64,000 nucleotides of DNA from Aequorivita todarodis (GTDB lineage: Bacteria > Bacteroidota > Bacteroidia > Flavobacteriales > Flavobacteriaceae): contig NZ_JAQQTG010000049.1 in the NCBI RefSeq assembly GCF_028561335.1, positions 1 through 64,000 of the forward strand. Reading direction: 5' to 3'. Position 1 is the stretch's first letter; each line of letters starts with the position of its first letter. Below, one piece after another: positions 42,414 to 50,945 of the stretch. The notes under the pieces were generated by a model. That model worked only from the letters and a program-made list of their open reading frames with translations, searched no databases and was not told the origin of the DNA. Made by a program: the position numbers and the translations under genes.

Positions 42414-43793
42414 TCAGTATTTCCCTTTAATTTCTTCATAATTCATCCGTAACTGCGGAATGTTCAGAACCGTTTCAAGATTCGCTTTTTCATTGATTAG
42501 CGTAAGCATGGATTGAAAATATTGTTGCTGTGCCATATATAATTGAGTTTGGGCCTGGCGCAAGTCAAAACTGGTTGAAAGGCCTTCCGTGAATTTCACT
42601 TGGTTTTTACCTTCAATACGCTCGGCCAGCGCAAGGTTTTTCTTTGAGTTTTCATAATTCTCAATAGCGAATTGGTAATTGCTTTGCGCAGTTGTCAAGT
42701 CAAGTTTTATTTGTTGTTTGGTTTGCTCAAGTTCTGTCTTAGCTTGGTCCAATGCTATTTTGGTGCGTTGGCTGGCGGCGCTTCGCATGCCACTGCTGAA
42801 AATGGGAATATTCAGACTGACCCCCAAAACAGAGGACTGATACCATTTTTGGTCACCGTTAAAAAAACTGAAATCATCACTGTTTGCTGAAGTTCCATAA
42901 TTCACAAAAGCCGAAAGTCTTGGGAGGAACTTGCTTTTTTCAAGCCTGTTTTCAAAATAGCGCTGTTCCGTAAGGTTAAAGGCAATTTTATAATCTACGT
43001 TTTCTTCAATTTTTAGGGATGAATCCAACAGCGAAAGACTTATGTTTTGATTGGCCAATTGGTCCAAATCATCGGTCAGGGTTACCGGGGCTTCCACGTC
43101 GATTCCCAAAGCAAGATTGAACATTTGCTTGGCGATGGCTTGGCTTCTGCGGGCATTGTTGAGTTGGGTTTCAATGTCCAAAAGGGTTATTTCCAGTTGC
43201 TCAACGCTTTCTTCCTCTGTTAAACCATTCTCATAGATTTTTCGGGTTTCGTTGAGGTTTTCTTCAAGATTGGTCTTGTTTTTTTCAAAAATGTCCACCA
43301 GTTCCTGCGCCAGCAAAACACTTCCGTAGGCGTTGATTACACCTTTCCGCACTTCCAAACGTGTTTTCTCGTTGGCATTTTCAGAATATCTTAAAAACGC
43401 CTTTGCGGCTTTTAAACCTACCAGATAGCTTCCATCAAAAATTAGCTGGTTTAAGGTAGCCACGGCGTTCGCATTTTGCTTGGTTCCAAAGGTTATGGGA
43501 ACAAAGGTGCCGGGCTCGCCGCCACTAAATTCGCCTGGAATAAGGGTTACGGGCTGTTTTAGATTGTTTTGGTAACTGATATTGCCATCTATCTGCGGAA
43601 GGCCCTGCGCGGTGGTTTCCCACTTTTGCTTGATGGCTTTGGCAATATCGCGTTGCGCGTTTATGGAGGTGTAATTGCTGTCCAAAGCAAAGGTTACGGC
43701 CTCTTCCAAACTGAACGTATAATTTTTCTGCTGCTGCGAAAAACCTAAAGTAGCGCACAATAGCAAACTGAAGATTAAAAGTTTTTTAGTCAT
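42414..43793 (-). CDS. TolC family outer membrane efflux channel
   Basis: 459 aa. Signal peptide MTKKLLIFSLLLCATLGFSQ, then two OEP repeats of long helices (QQQKNYTFSLEEAVTFALDSNYTSINA; KSKFLPRLSAFVNYGTSANSD; coiled stretches near 160-240 and 345-440). It should form the trimeric outer membrane duct of the tripartite pump. Its start overlaps the end of the tetR gene by 8 nt, so the regulator and channel are coupled. Confidence 0.93.
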   Translation of the reverse strand: MTKKLLIFSLLLCATLGFSQQQKNYTFSLEEAVTFALDSNYTSINAQRDIAKAIKQKWETTAQGLPQIDGNISYQNNLKQPVTLIPGEFSGGEPGTFVPITFGTKQNANAVATLNQLIFDGSYLVGLKAAKAFLRYSENANEKTRLEVRKGVINAYGSVLLAQELVDIFEKNKTNLEENLNETRKIYENGLTEEESVEQLEITLLDIETQLNNARRSQAIAKQMFNLALGIDVEAPVTLTDDLDQLANQNISLSLLDSSLKIEENVDYKIAFNLTEQRYFENRLEKSKFLPRLSAFVNYGTSANSDDFSFFNGDQKWYQSSVLGVSLNIPIFSSGMRSAASQRTKIALDQAKTELEQTKQQIKLDLTTAQSNYQFAIENYENSKKNLALAERIEGKNQVKFTEGLSTSFDLRQAQTQLYMAQQQYFQSMLTLINEKANLETVLNIPQLRMNYEEIKGKY

Positions 43794-44397
43794 TGGTTTG
43801 ATGCTCTTTGATGAATTTTTTTAGTGTGAGAAAACCTTCGGATGTTACAATTCCTCTCAGGTGATATTCAAGATATTCCTCGGTTACGAATTTTGCAGGA
43901 AACTTATCTTTGGGAAACAGGTTTTGGTCCTTGATGCCGTGGATGCCCAAAAAATACAGGCGGGCAACAAAATCTGGATCCAAATTGCTTCGGTATAGCC
44001 CTTGCTCAATGCCTTTCTTCATGTTTTTTCGGGTACACTCCATCATTTTCTCAAAATGGTTTTGATGTAGTTTCTGGCTTATTTCAGGATAATATTTCTG
44101 AAGTTGGTACTGTGGCGAGGATTGGTCATTTTCAAGTTTGCGCAGGATGAATTTCTTAATTTCAAATAATTCCTCAATGGGGTTTTGGTCCAAGGCGCAA
44201 ATTTCGTCTATGCCGCTGGTAATGCTATCCATAACACAAAAGGTGCATTCCTTTACCAAAGCGGTTTTATTTTTAAAATGCGTATAAATGGTTTTTTTTG
44301 AAATGGCCATTTCATTGGCGATATCGTCCATGGTAACGCTCTTAAAACCAAGTTTTAAGAAGAGGTCGGTGGCTTTTTGGATAATCTTTTCTCTCAT
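43786..44397 (-). CDS. TetR/AcrR family transcriptional regulator
   Basis: 203 aa from the ATG at 44397 (MREKIIQKATDLFLKLGFKSVTMDDIANEMAISKKTIYTHFKNKTALV region: helix-turn-helix at about 24-44). A TTG four codons upstream is rejected because it is part of the -7 element. The C-terminal ligand domain is of the usual length. As first gene of the efflux operon it probably represses its own operon until an effector binds; its operator is expected around 44400-44550. Confidence 0.92.
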   Translation of the reverse strand: MREKIIQKATDLFLKLGFKSVTMDDIANEMAISKKTIYTHFKNKTALVKECTFCVMDSITSGIDEICALDQNPIEELFEIKKFILRKLENDQSSPQYQLQKYYPEISQKLHQNHFEKMMECTRKNMKKGIEQGLYRSNLDPDFVARLYFLGIHGIKDQNLFPKDKFPAKFVTEEYLEYHLRGIVTSEGFLTLKKFIKEHQTND

Positions 44398-44406
44398 AAC
44401 AGGGGG

Positions 44407-44414
44407 CAAAGATA
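44407..44414 (-). promoter_or_regulatory. -7 promoter element (TATCTTTG) of the efflux operon
   Basis: A perfect -7 on the minus strand, 9 nt before the tetR ATG. It is the only strong promoter upstream of tetR-tolC-hlyD-RND. Confidence 0.65.
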
Positions 44415-44462
44415 GGTTGCGGAAACTTTTAAAACAAAAATAGTTTCCTTAGTTTTATTTTA

Positions 44463-44508
44463 TTTAACAGAAGCTTAACAGCTATGCTATTTTGACACAT
44501 TAATTGTG
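44463..44508 (+). promoter_or_regulatory. Weak candidate for the 11-bp-periodic operator upstream of the polyprenyl synthase
   Basis: TTTAACA (44463-44469), 4 nt, CTTAACA (44474-44480), 4 nt, a degenerate TGCTATT, then 9 nt and TAATTGTG (44501-44508), a one-mismatch -7. This is the same layout as at the phosphate genes. It lies in the divergent gap between tetR and the polyprenyl synthase, so it could also belong to another OmpR-type regulator or be chance. Confidence 0.3.
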
Positions 44509-44553
44509 GCCTTTTGCTTAGCTTGTTTTACTTTAGCCGAAATTTTTTGAAGG

Positions 44554-45528
44554 ATGGAGGTTTTAAAGAAATACAATTCAGAATTGCAGCAGCATCTTGA
44601 AAACGCCGTTGCCCAAAAGGAGCCGCACCAACTCTACGACCCTATAAAATATATTCTTTCGTTGGGGGGCAAGCGCATTCGGCCGGCATTGACGTTGATG
44701 GTTTGCGATTTTTTCGGAACCGATTTCAAAAAGGCAATGAGCGCTGCCCTGGCAGTAGAGCTGTTTCATAATTTTTCGCTCATCCACGACGATATTATGG
44801 ATAATGCGCCACTGCGCCGCGGCAAAAGGACCGTCCATGAGAAATGGGATGTAAACACCGCAATTCTTTCGGGTGATGCGATGCTTATTTTGGCATATCG
44901 TTTCTTTGAAAACTACGAACCCAAAATGTTTCACGAATTGGCGAAGCTTTTCAGCGAAACGGCCCTGCAAGTTTGCGAAGGGCAGCAACTGGACATGGAT
45001 TTTGAAACCCGGGATGATGTAACCCTTGTGGAATACATAAAAATGATAGACCACAAAACCGCAGTCCTTTTGGGAGCGGCGATGAAAATGGGCGCTATCG
45101 TTGCCGAAGTTTCCGAAAGCGATAAAGACAAAATTTATCAATTCGGAAGAAATTTGGGTATTGCCTTTCAATTGCAGGACGATTATCTGGATGTTTTCGG
45201 CAATCCCGAAACCTTCGGAAAACAGGTGGGCGGCGATATTATTTCAAATAAAAAAACCTTTCTGTATTTAATGGCGGTGGGCGAGGGCACTTCGGCCCAA
45301 GCGGAGGAACTGGAGCATCTTTTCACCATAAATCCAAAAGACCCTGCCGATAAGATTGCTACGGTTAAGGAAATATTTTCAAGCTCTGGTGCAGCCGAAG
45401 CTACGCAGGCAGAAATAGAAAAATTCAGTCATTTGGCGTACTCGCTTTTGGATGAAATAGATATTTCTGAGGAGAAAAAGAAACTGCTCCGCAAATTCGG
45501 GAAGGATTTGATGGAGCGCGACGTTTAA
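44554..45528 (+). CDS. Polyprenyl synthetase family protein
   Basis: 324 aa, all-helical trans-prenyltransferase. The first aspartate-rich motif is LIHDDIMDNAPLRRGKRT (about 72-90) and the second is QLQDDYLDVFG (about 206-216). GGKRIRPALTLM near 34-45 is also typical. It elongates allylic diphosphates with IPP; products could be geranylgeranyl or longer chains (menaquinone side chain). The residues before the first motif are too ambiguous to set the chain length by eye. The 3' end overlaps the convergent barrel gene by 4 nt. Confidence 0.93.
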   Translation: MEVLKKYNSELQQHLENAVAQKEPHQLYDPIKYILSLGGKRIRPALTLMVCDFFGTDFKKAMSAALAVELFHNFSLIHDDIMDNAPLRRGKRTVHEKWDVNTAILSGDAMLILAYRFFENYEPKMFHELAKLFSETALQVCEGQQLDMDFETRDDVTLVEYIKMIDHKTAVLLGAAMKMGAIVAEVSESDKDKIYQFGRNLGIAFQLQDDYLDVFGNPETFGKQVGGDIISNKKTFLYLMAVGEGTSAQAEELEHLFTINPKDPADKIATVKEIFSSSGAAEATQAEIEKFSHLAYSLLDEIDISEEKKKLLRKFGKDLMERDV

Positions 45529-46058
45529 AAATACACCCGCACGAAAGGGGCAAAGGCACTTGCGTAAATACTTTCATCCGCATCAAAAAGCACATCGTAA
45601 CGGATGCCAATTGTAAAATTATTGCTATGGAAACCGACGCCCAGAAATAAGGCCGGATACCAATAGTTCCGCGTTTTGTCGGGGCTTCCCAAGTATTTAT
45701 ACTTTCGGGTTACATGCAATTCCTCAAATTCTGCCGAAAGCTGTATTTCCGGTATCACGTTGTAAAGTGCCAGCACACTTCCGCCCAGAATGGTCGCGTT
45801 GGTATCGTTTTTTAGGCTTGCATACGTTCCGTTTAGCGCCACTCCGGCCGCAAACTGGTCGTTAAACTGATAAATGGCACTGGGCGCAAGGGTTCCGCTG
45901 AAAAAACCATCGCCAAAACTAAGGCCGATTCCTCCACCAAAACGCACGTGCTGCCAGAATTCATTTTTATTGTCTTGACTGAACGATTTAGTAACGCCAA
46001 GAAGAAACAGTGCTATAAAAAATAATTTGCCAACACACCTAAATTCAGTCTTTTTCAT
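45525..46058 (-). CDS. Small outer-membrane beta-barrel-like protein
   Basis: 177 aa. An N-terminal signal (KLFFIALFLLGVTKSFSQ) is followed by eight or so amphipathic strands (RFGGGIGLSFGDGFFSGTLAPSAIYQF pattern, FTIGIRYDVLF, FAPFVRVYF with C-terminal Phe), typical of a small barrel inserted by BAM. Relatives next to odhA are often labelled alpha-ketoglutarate decarboxylase in databases; that name must be a transfer error from the neighbour, since nothing enzymatic is visible. It converges on the polyprenyl synthase gene with overlapping stop codons. Confidence 0.75.
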   Translation of the reverse strand: MKKTEFRCVGKLFFIALFLLGVTKSFSQDNKNEFWQHVRFGGGIGLSFGDGFFSGTLAPSAIYQFNDQFAAGVALNGTYASLKNDTNATILGGSVLALYNVIPEIQLSAEFEELHVTRKYKYLGSPDKTRNYWYPALFLGVGFHSNNFTIGIRYDVLFDADESIYASAFAPFVRVYF

Positions 46059-46126
46059 TATGAATACTTTAAGATTTTCCGCCTATAAATATATAGAATC
46101 AGGCGGAGTAGTTTGCGTAATTGTTG

Positions 46127-46134
46127 TATTTTTG
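46127..46134 (+). promoter_or_regulatory. -7 promoter element (TATTTTTG) of odhA
   Basis: TATTTTTG fits TAnnTTTG, 37 nt before the odhA ATG. Confidence 0.5.
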
Positions 46135-46171
46135 TACCGTTTTATCAAAATGACCCATTTGTACATTTATC

Positions 46172-48943
46172 ATGGATAAATTTTCCTTCTTAAACGCGAT
46201 GCATCCCTCCCAAATCGCGGAACTTTACGAAAAATATTTACAATACCCCGATAGCGTTGAGCCAAGTTGGCGTGCTTTTTTCCAAGGTTTTGACTTTGGT
46301 TCGGAGAATAGTGCACAGGAATTCTTTGGCACCGCCGAGCCTGTGGAAACCCAAGATTACGACGTGGGCGCTATCTGCGCAGATGTTATAAAGGAGTTTC
46401 AGGTTATAAAATTAATCGATGGTTACAGGACGCGCGGGCACCTTTTTACCAAAACCAATCCCGTACGGGACCGCCGGAAATATACACCAACCTTGGCAAT
46501 CGAGAATTTTGGCCTTTCACAGCACGATCTTAAGGCTACTTTTAAGGCCGGGGAAATTATTGGTATTGGCGAGGCTACCCTTGAAGAAATCATAAAACAC
46601 CTTGAGAGCATTTATTGCGATTCCATCGGGATTGAATATATGTACATTCGCAGGCCGGAAGAAATCCAGTGGATTCAACAAAAGTTGAACGTTAATGATA
46701 ATCAGCCCAGTTTCTCCAACGAACATAAAAAGCATATTCTTAAAAAACTCAATGAGGCTGTGGCTTTCGAGAGTTTTCTTCATACGAAATACGTAGGTCA
46801 AAAACGGTTTTCACTGGAAGGAGGCGAAAGTTTGATTCCCGCCTTGGATACCTTAATTGAAAATGCTGCCGAAAAAGGCGTGGAGGAATTTGTAATGGGA
46901 ATGGCCCACCGCGGCCGATTGAGCACGTTGACAAATATCTTCGGAAAAAGTGCCAAGGACATTTTCAGCGAGTTTGACGGAAAGGATTATGCGCAGGATA
47001 TTTTTGATGGCGACGTAAAATATCACTTGGGCTGGACTTCAAAGCGCAAAACCGAATCTGGCAAAGAAATAAATCTTAATATAGCTCCCAACCCTTCACA
47101 TTTGGAAACCGTGGGCGCCGTGGTACAGGGAATAGCCCGTGCCAAACAGGACGACCATCACAAGGACAATCCAAATAAAGTCTTGCCAATAATTGTTCAC
47201 GGCGACGCGGCCATTGCCGGACAGGGCATTGTGTATGAAATTGTGCAAATGGCACAGCTGGACGGATATAAAACAGAAGGCACGATTCACATAGTAGTCA
47301 ACAACCAAATAGGTTTTACTACGAATTATTTGGATGCGCGCTCCTCAATTTACTGTACCGATGTTGGCAAGGTAACGCTTTCGCCCATCCTGCACGTAAA
47401 TGCGGATGATGTAGAGGCAGTGGTACATGCAATGAATTTTGCGTTGGATTTCAGAATGGAATTTGGCCGTGATGTTTTTATCGATTTGTTGGGCTATAGA
47501 AAATATGGACACAATGAAGGTGACGAACCGCGTTTTACGCAGCCCAAACTTTATAAGGCTATAGCCAAACACGACAATCCCCGTGATATTTATGCCAAAA
47601 AACTGATTGAGGAAGGAGTTATTGATAAGGGCTATGCCGATAAACTGGAACAGGAATACAAAGATAAGCTCGAAGAAAATCTTGAGGATTCCAGAAAAGA
47701 GGACAAAACCACAATTACCGCATTTATGCATGACGAGTGGGAAGGCTACGATTATGCCGAGGAGGATAAAATGATGGAAGCGGTTGATACCACTTTCGAT
47801 TTGAAAAAGTTGGATGAAATTGCCGAAGTAATAACCAAGTTGCCTGAGGATAAAAAATTCCTTAAGAAAATTGCCAAGCTTGTTGAAGCAAGACACACTA
47901 TGTATTTTGAGGACAACAAACTGGATTGGGCCATGGGCGAATTGCTTGCTTACGGATCACTTTTAAAGGAAGGCCACGACGTGCGTATGAGCGGGCAGGA
48001 CGTGGAGCGCGGAACGTTTTCGCATCGTCATGCCGTTATTAAAGTTGAGGACAGTGAAGAAGAAGTGGTGCTTTTAAATCATTTAAAGGGAGATCAAGGC
48101 GATTTCTATATATACAACTCATTGCTTTCAGAGTATGGGGTTGTTGGTTTTGACTATGGGTATGCTATGGCGAGCCCGCGAAGTTTAACCCTGTGGGAAG
48201 CGCAGTTTGGCGATTTCAGCAATGGGGCGCAAATTATGATAGATCAATACATTTCGGCCGCCGAAGACAAATGGAAGCTGCAGAATGGTTTGGTGATGCT
48301 TTTGCCCCACGGTTATGAAGGCCAGGGCGCGGAGCATTCATCGGCGAGAATGGAGCGTTATCTGCAACTTTGTGCAACAGACAATATGTTTGTGGCGGAT
48401 GTGACTACGCCAGCCAACCTTTTTCACCTTTTCAGAAGACAATTAAAGGTAAATTATCGCAAACCGTTGATCGTATTTACGCCCAAGAGTTTGCTGCGCC
48501 ACCCAAAAGTGGTTTCCACTAAAGAAGAATTTGCTAACGGAAGTTTCCAAATGTTGATTGACGATGCCGAGGCAAAAGTTGCAAAAGTGAAAACATTGGT
48601 ATTCCTTACCGGTAAATTCTATTACGATTTGCTGGAAAAAAGGGAAGAATTGAAAAGGGATGACGTTGCATTGGTGCGTATAGAGCAGTTGTTTCCATTG
48701 CCAACGGATGAAATGAAAAAGATTCTAAAGAAATATAAAAACGCCGATGATGTGGTGTGGGCACAGGAAGAACCAAGAAATATGGGCGCCTATTCGCATA
48801 TCTTAATGCACTTTGAAGAAGCGAGAAACTTTAGGGTTTGCAGCAGAAAAATGTACGCGGCACCGGCAGCGGGCAGTACAGTTAGGTCAAAAGCAAGACA
48901 CGCCAAGGTAATTGAAAACGTGTTTGACAAAGATATGGAGTAG
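46172..48943 (+). CDS. sucA: 2-oxoglutarate dehydrogenase E1 component
   Basis: 923 aa, full length. Thiamine-dependent decarboxylase of the TCA cycle complex. The N-terminal FSFLNAMHPSQIAELYEKYLQYP is the segment that binds the E2 core. GMAHRGRLSTLTNIFGKS (about 246-263), HGDAAIAGQGIVYEIVQM with the downstream NNQIGFTT (ThDP/Mg site) and the C-terminal SFRH/ERYLQLC-type region (GAEHSSARMERYLQLCA) are intact. It precedes the E2 gene after an unusually long 430-bp gap. The stop codon is the first triplet of a palindromic repeat. Confidence 0.96.
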   Translation: MDKFSFLNAMHPSQIAELYEKYLQYPDSVEPSWRAFFQGFDFGSENSAQEFFGTAEPVETQDYDVGAICADVIKEFQVIKLIDGYRTRGHLFTKTNPVRDRRKYTPTLAIENFGLSQHDLKATFKAGEIIGIGEATLEEIIKHLESIYCDSIGIEYMYIRRPEEIQWIQQKLNVNDNQPSFSNEHKKHILKKLNEAVAFESFLHTKYVGQKRFSLEGGESLIPALDTLIENAAEKGVEEFVMGMAHRGRLSTLTNIFGKSAKDIFSEFDGKDYAQDIFDGDVKYHLGWTSKRKTESGKEINLNIAPNPSHLETVGAVVQGIARAKQDDHHKDNPNKVLPIIVHGDAAIAGQGIVYEIVQMAQLDGYKTEGTIHIVVNNQIGFTTNYLDARSSIYCTDVGKVTLSPILHVNADDVEAVVHAMNFALDFRMEFGRDVFIDLLGYRKYGHNEGDEPRFTQPKLYKAIAKHDNPRDIYAKKLIEEGVIDKGYADKLEQEYKDKLEENLEDSRKEDKTTITAFMHDEWEGYDYAEEDKMMEAVDTTFDLKKLDEIAEVITKLPEDKKFLKKIAKLVEARHTMYFEDNKLDWAMGELLAYGSLLKEGHDVRMSGQDVERGTFSHRHAVIKVEDSEEEVVLLNHLKGDQGDFYIYNSLLSEYGVVGFDYGYAMASPRSLTLWEAQFGDFSNGAQIMIDQYISAAEDKWKLQNGLVMLLPHGYEGQGAEHSSARMERYLQLCATDNMFVADVTTPANLFHLFRRQLKVNYRKPLIVFTPKSLLRHPKVVSTKEEFANGSFQMLIDDAEAKVAKVKTLVFLTGKFYYDLLEKREELKRDDVALVRIEQLFPLPTDEMKKILKKYKNADDVVWAQEEPRNMGAYSHILMHFEEARNFRVCSRKMYAAPAAGSTVRSKARHAKVIENVFDKDME

Positions 48944-48966
48944 GGACGCACGGCCGTACGTTTCCA
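48941..48966. repeat. Imperfect palindromic repeat abutting the sucA stop codon
   Basis: Starting with the TAG stop, GGGACGCACGGCCGTACGTTTCC has a near-perfect 16-nt palindromic core (ACGCACGGCCGTACGT). It resembles dispersed GGGACGCACGGCCGTGCGTCCC-type repeats that I recall from bacterial intergenic regions. It may fold as a transcript-end hairpin, but no T run follows. Confidence 0.45.
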
Positions 48967-49373
48967 CGTGTTTTTGAAATGTTGTGATGTAACTGAAAAT
49001 GATGGATTATTTTATTATTTTCATACTGTGAAATTGCAGTAAATTCAGAATAAGATTTAAGAAGTCCGCGGCTAAAGATTGATGTTCGATTTTGACCTTG
49101 CGGAATATATGGCGAGGAAACAAGGGTTTTAAAGCAAGCGGTCCGCAGGAATATGGAATGGTTTCCGAAGGATTTTATGTTTGAATTTGCTAAAAATGAG
49201 TTTGAAAACTTGAGGCCACAGATTGCAACCTCAAGTATTTGATACAAAAGGGATAAAACGATAAAGAGCAATCTGAAAGAAAGTGAATAGAATACAAATA
49301 AGTAGATTTATAAAAATCTGAAGAATAAAGAATAAAGAATAGCACCCTCCAGGTTGCAATAAACAATAAGATT
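48967..49373 (+). other. Long gap between sucA and sucB without a recognisable gene
   Basis: About 407 bp. Open frames on either strand lack family resemblance and codon regularity. Seen: an inverted repeat ACTTGAGG/CCTCAAGT (49208-49215, 49229-49236) and a short tandem GAATAAA-type repeat (49321-49339). No perfect -7 element was found close to sucB. Confidence 0.5.
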
Positions 49374-50666
49374 ATGGCATTAGAAATGAAAGTTCCCTCC
49401 CCGGGAGAATCCATCACCGAAGTTGAAATAGCATCTTGGCTAGTAAAGGATGGTGATTACGTTGAAAAAGATCAAGCAATCGCCGAAGTGGATAGCGACA
49501 AAGCTACGCTCGAACTTCCGGCGGAAGCCAGCGGCATCATTACCCTAAAAGCTGAGGAAGGCGATGTGGTAGGCGTAGGCGAAGTAGTTTGCTTGATAGA
49601 TACCGACGCCAAAAAACCGGGCGGTGATGATGCGTCCGACAAAAAGGAAACTTCCAAAAAATCCGAATCCGAGGATACGGAAAAGAAGGAAAAGGCTACA
49701 AAAGAAGCCACTACCGATAAAGGGGAAGCTAAAAAACAAACGCCGTCAAAATCGTCAACTCCCAACCAAGAGCAGGATAAGAAAACATACGCCACAGGTT
49801 CGCCTTCCCCTGCGGCAAAGAAAATTCTTGATGAAAAGGGAATGTCTTCAAAAGATGTGAAAGGAACTGGCCGTGATGGAAGAATCACAAAAGAAGATGC
49901 GGTAAGCGCAACCCCTTCCATGGGAACTCCTGGAAGCGGCAGCCGCGGAAGCGAGCGTAAAAGGCTCTCCATGCTTCGCCGAAGAGTCGCGGAACGTTTG
50001 GTTTCCGCAAAAAATGAAACTGCCATGCTCACTACTTTTAACGAAGTGGATATGTCTGCGATTTTTGAACTGCGAAGCCAGTACAAAGAACAGTTCAAAG
50101 AAAAACACGGCGTAGGGCTTGGGTTTATGTCGTTTTTTACCTTGGCGGTAGTCCGTGCACTGGAACTTTACCCAGAAGTAAACTCCATGATTGATGGCGA
50201 TTATATGATAACCTATGACTTTAAGGATATTTCAATTGCCGTTTCAGGACCGAAAGGTTTAATGGTTCCCGTAATTAGAAACGCCGAAAACCTAAGTTTT
50301 AGAGGTGTGGAAAACGAAGTGAAGCGACTTGCAATTAGAGCGCGCGATGGTGAGATTACCGTAGATGAAATGACTGGAGGCACATTTACAATCTCTAACG
50401 GCGGCGTTTTTGGCAGCATGCTTTCAACGCCCATTATAAACCCTCCCCAATCCGCAATTTTGGGAATGCACAATATTGTGGAGCGCGCCATTGTTCGCGA
50501 TGGCGGGATTGTGGTAGCCCCGGTAATGTACGTAGCACTTTCGTACGACCACAGAATAATTGACGGCCGTGAATCTGTTGGCTTTTTGGTTGCGATAAAA
50601 GAAGCCTTGGAAAGTCCTGAGGAACTTTTAATGGACAATGATGTTAAAAAGGCTTTGGAGCTATAG
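49374..50666 (+). CDS. sucB: 2-oxoglutarate dehydrogenase E2 (dihydrolipoyl succinyltransferase)
   Basis: 430 aa: one lipoyl domain (1-77, lipoylated Lys in EVDSDKATLELPA), a long charged Lys/Glu/Ser linker (about 85-140), an E3-binding domain (SPAAKKILDEKGMSSKDVKGTGRDGRI, about 143-170) and the catalytic core from about 195, ending in the active-site YDHRIIDGRE near 387-396. It carries the succinyl group to CoA. It forms a transcription unit with sucA or is read from a promoter in the intervening 430 bp; a strong terminator follows. Confidence 0.96.
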   Translation: MALEMKVPSPGESITEVEIASWLVKDGDYVEKDQAIAEVDSDKATLELPAEASGIITLKAEEGDVVGVGEVVCLIDTDAKKPGGDDASDKKETSKKSESEDTEKKEKATKEATTDKGEAKKQTPSKSSTPNQEQDKKTYATGSPSPAAKKILDEKGMSSKDVKGTGRDGRITKEDAVSATPSMGTPGSGSRGSERKRLSMLRRRVAERLVSAKNETAMLTTFNEVDMSAIFELRSQYKEQFKEKHGVGLGFMSFFTLAVVRALELYPEVNSMIDGDYMITYDFKDISIAVSGPKGLMVPVIRNAENLSFRGVENEVKRLAIRARDGEITVDEMTGGTFTISNGGVFGSMLSTPIINPPQSAILGMHNIVERAIVRDGGIVVAPVMYVALSYDHRIIDGRESVGFLVAIKEALESPEELLMDNDVKKALEL

Positions 50667-50682
50667 CCGATAATTAGAAAAT

Positions 50683-50712
50683 AAAAAATCCGGCCTGTGA
50701 GCCGGATTTTTT
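50683..50712 (+). terminator. Terminator of sucB
   Basis: AAAAAATCCGGC pairs with GCCGGATTTTTT around a 6-nt loop; T run on the plus strand, and the A-rich 5' arm could serve the minus strand as well. Confidence 0.9.
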
Positions 50713-50734
50713 TGGTTAGTTAGGAAACATCTTC

Positions 50735-50893
50735 TCAGCTAAAAAATAAGGTATTGATCAAATTTAGTAAAAGAACCAATACAACCGAAACAGTTATTAC
50801 TATAACTCCTAATTTGGTAGAAGTTGTAGTAGCAGAGTAATTCTTTTCTTTTTCTTCTATATAAACTGTTTCTTTCATATTGTAAATATCCAT
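50735..50893 (-). CDS. Tiny single-helix membrane protein, 52 aa
   Basis: Minus-strand frame ATG (50893) to TGA (50735). It begins MDIYNMKETVYIEEKEKNYS, a charged cytoplasmic head, and continues with one strong membrane helix (GVIVITVSVVLVLLLNLINTLFF) before the stop. A second ATG at 50878 is possible. The frame shows sensible codon use, unlike the longer overlapping frame on the same strand. It lies 53 nt downstream of the response regulator gene and could be co-transcribed with the two-component system. Not a known family. Confidence 0.5.
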   Translation of the reverse strand: MDIYNMKETVYIEEKEKNYSATTTSTKLGVIVITVSVVLVLLLNLINTLFFS

Positions 50894-50945
50894 ATTTATG
50901 TGGAATTATGAAATACGTGGTAACACGTAAATTTCTGAAAAGCAA

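Noticed and set aside
48882-49271. A 129-codon open frame on the minus strand in the sucA-sucB gap
   Set aside because: It overlaps the end of sucA, has no recognisable family, signal or promoter, and its residue make-up looks random.
49472-50098. A 208-codon antisense frame within sucB
   Set aside because: It is a mirror of the Lys/Glu-rich linker codons; sucB itself is unmistakable.
50739-50945. A 68-codon minus-strand frame downstream of the response regulator
   Set aside because: Another frame of the same strand (50735-50893) gives a sensible membrane protein, while this one is rich in Tyr/Arg/Cys with no structure.
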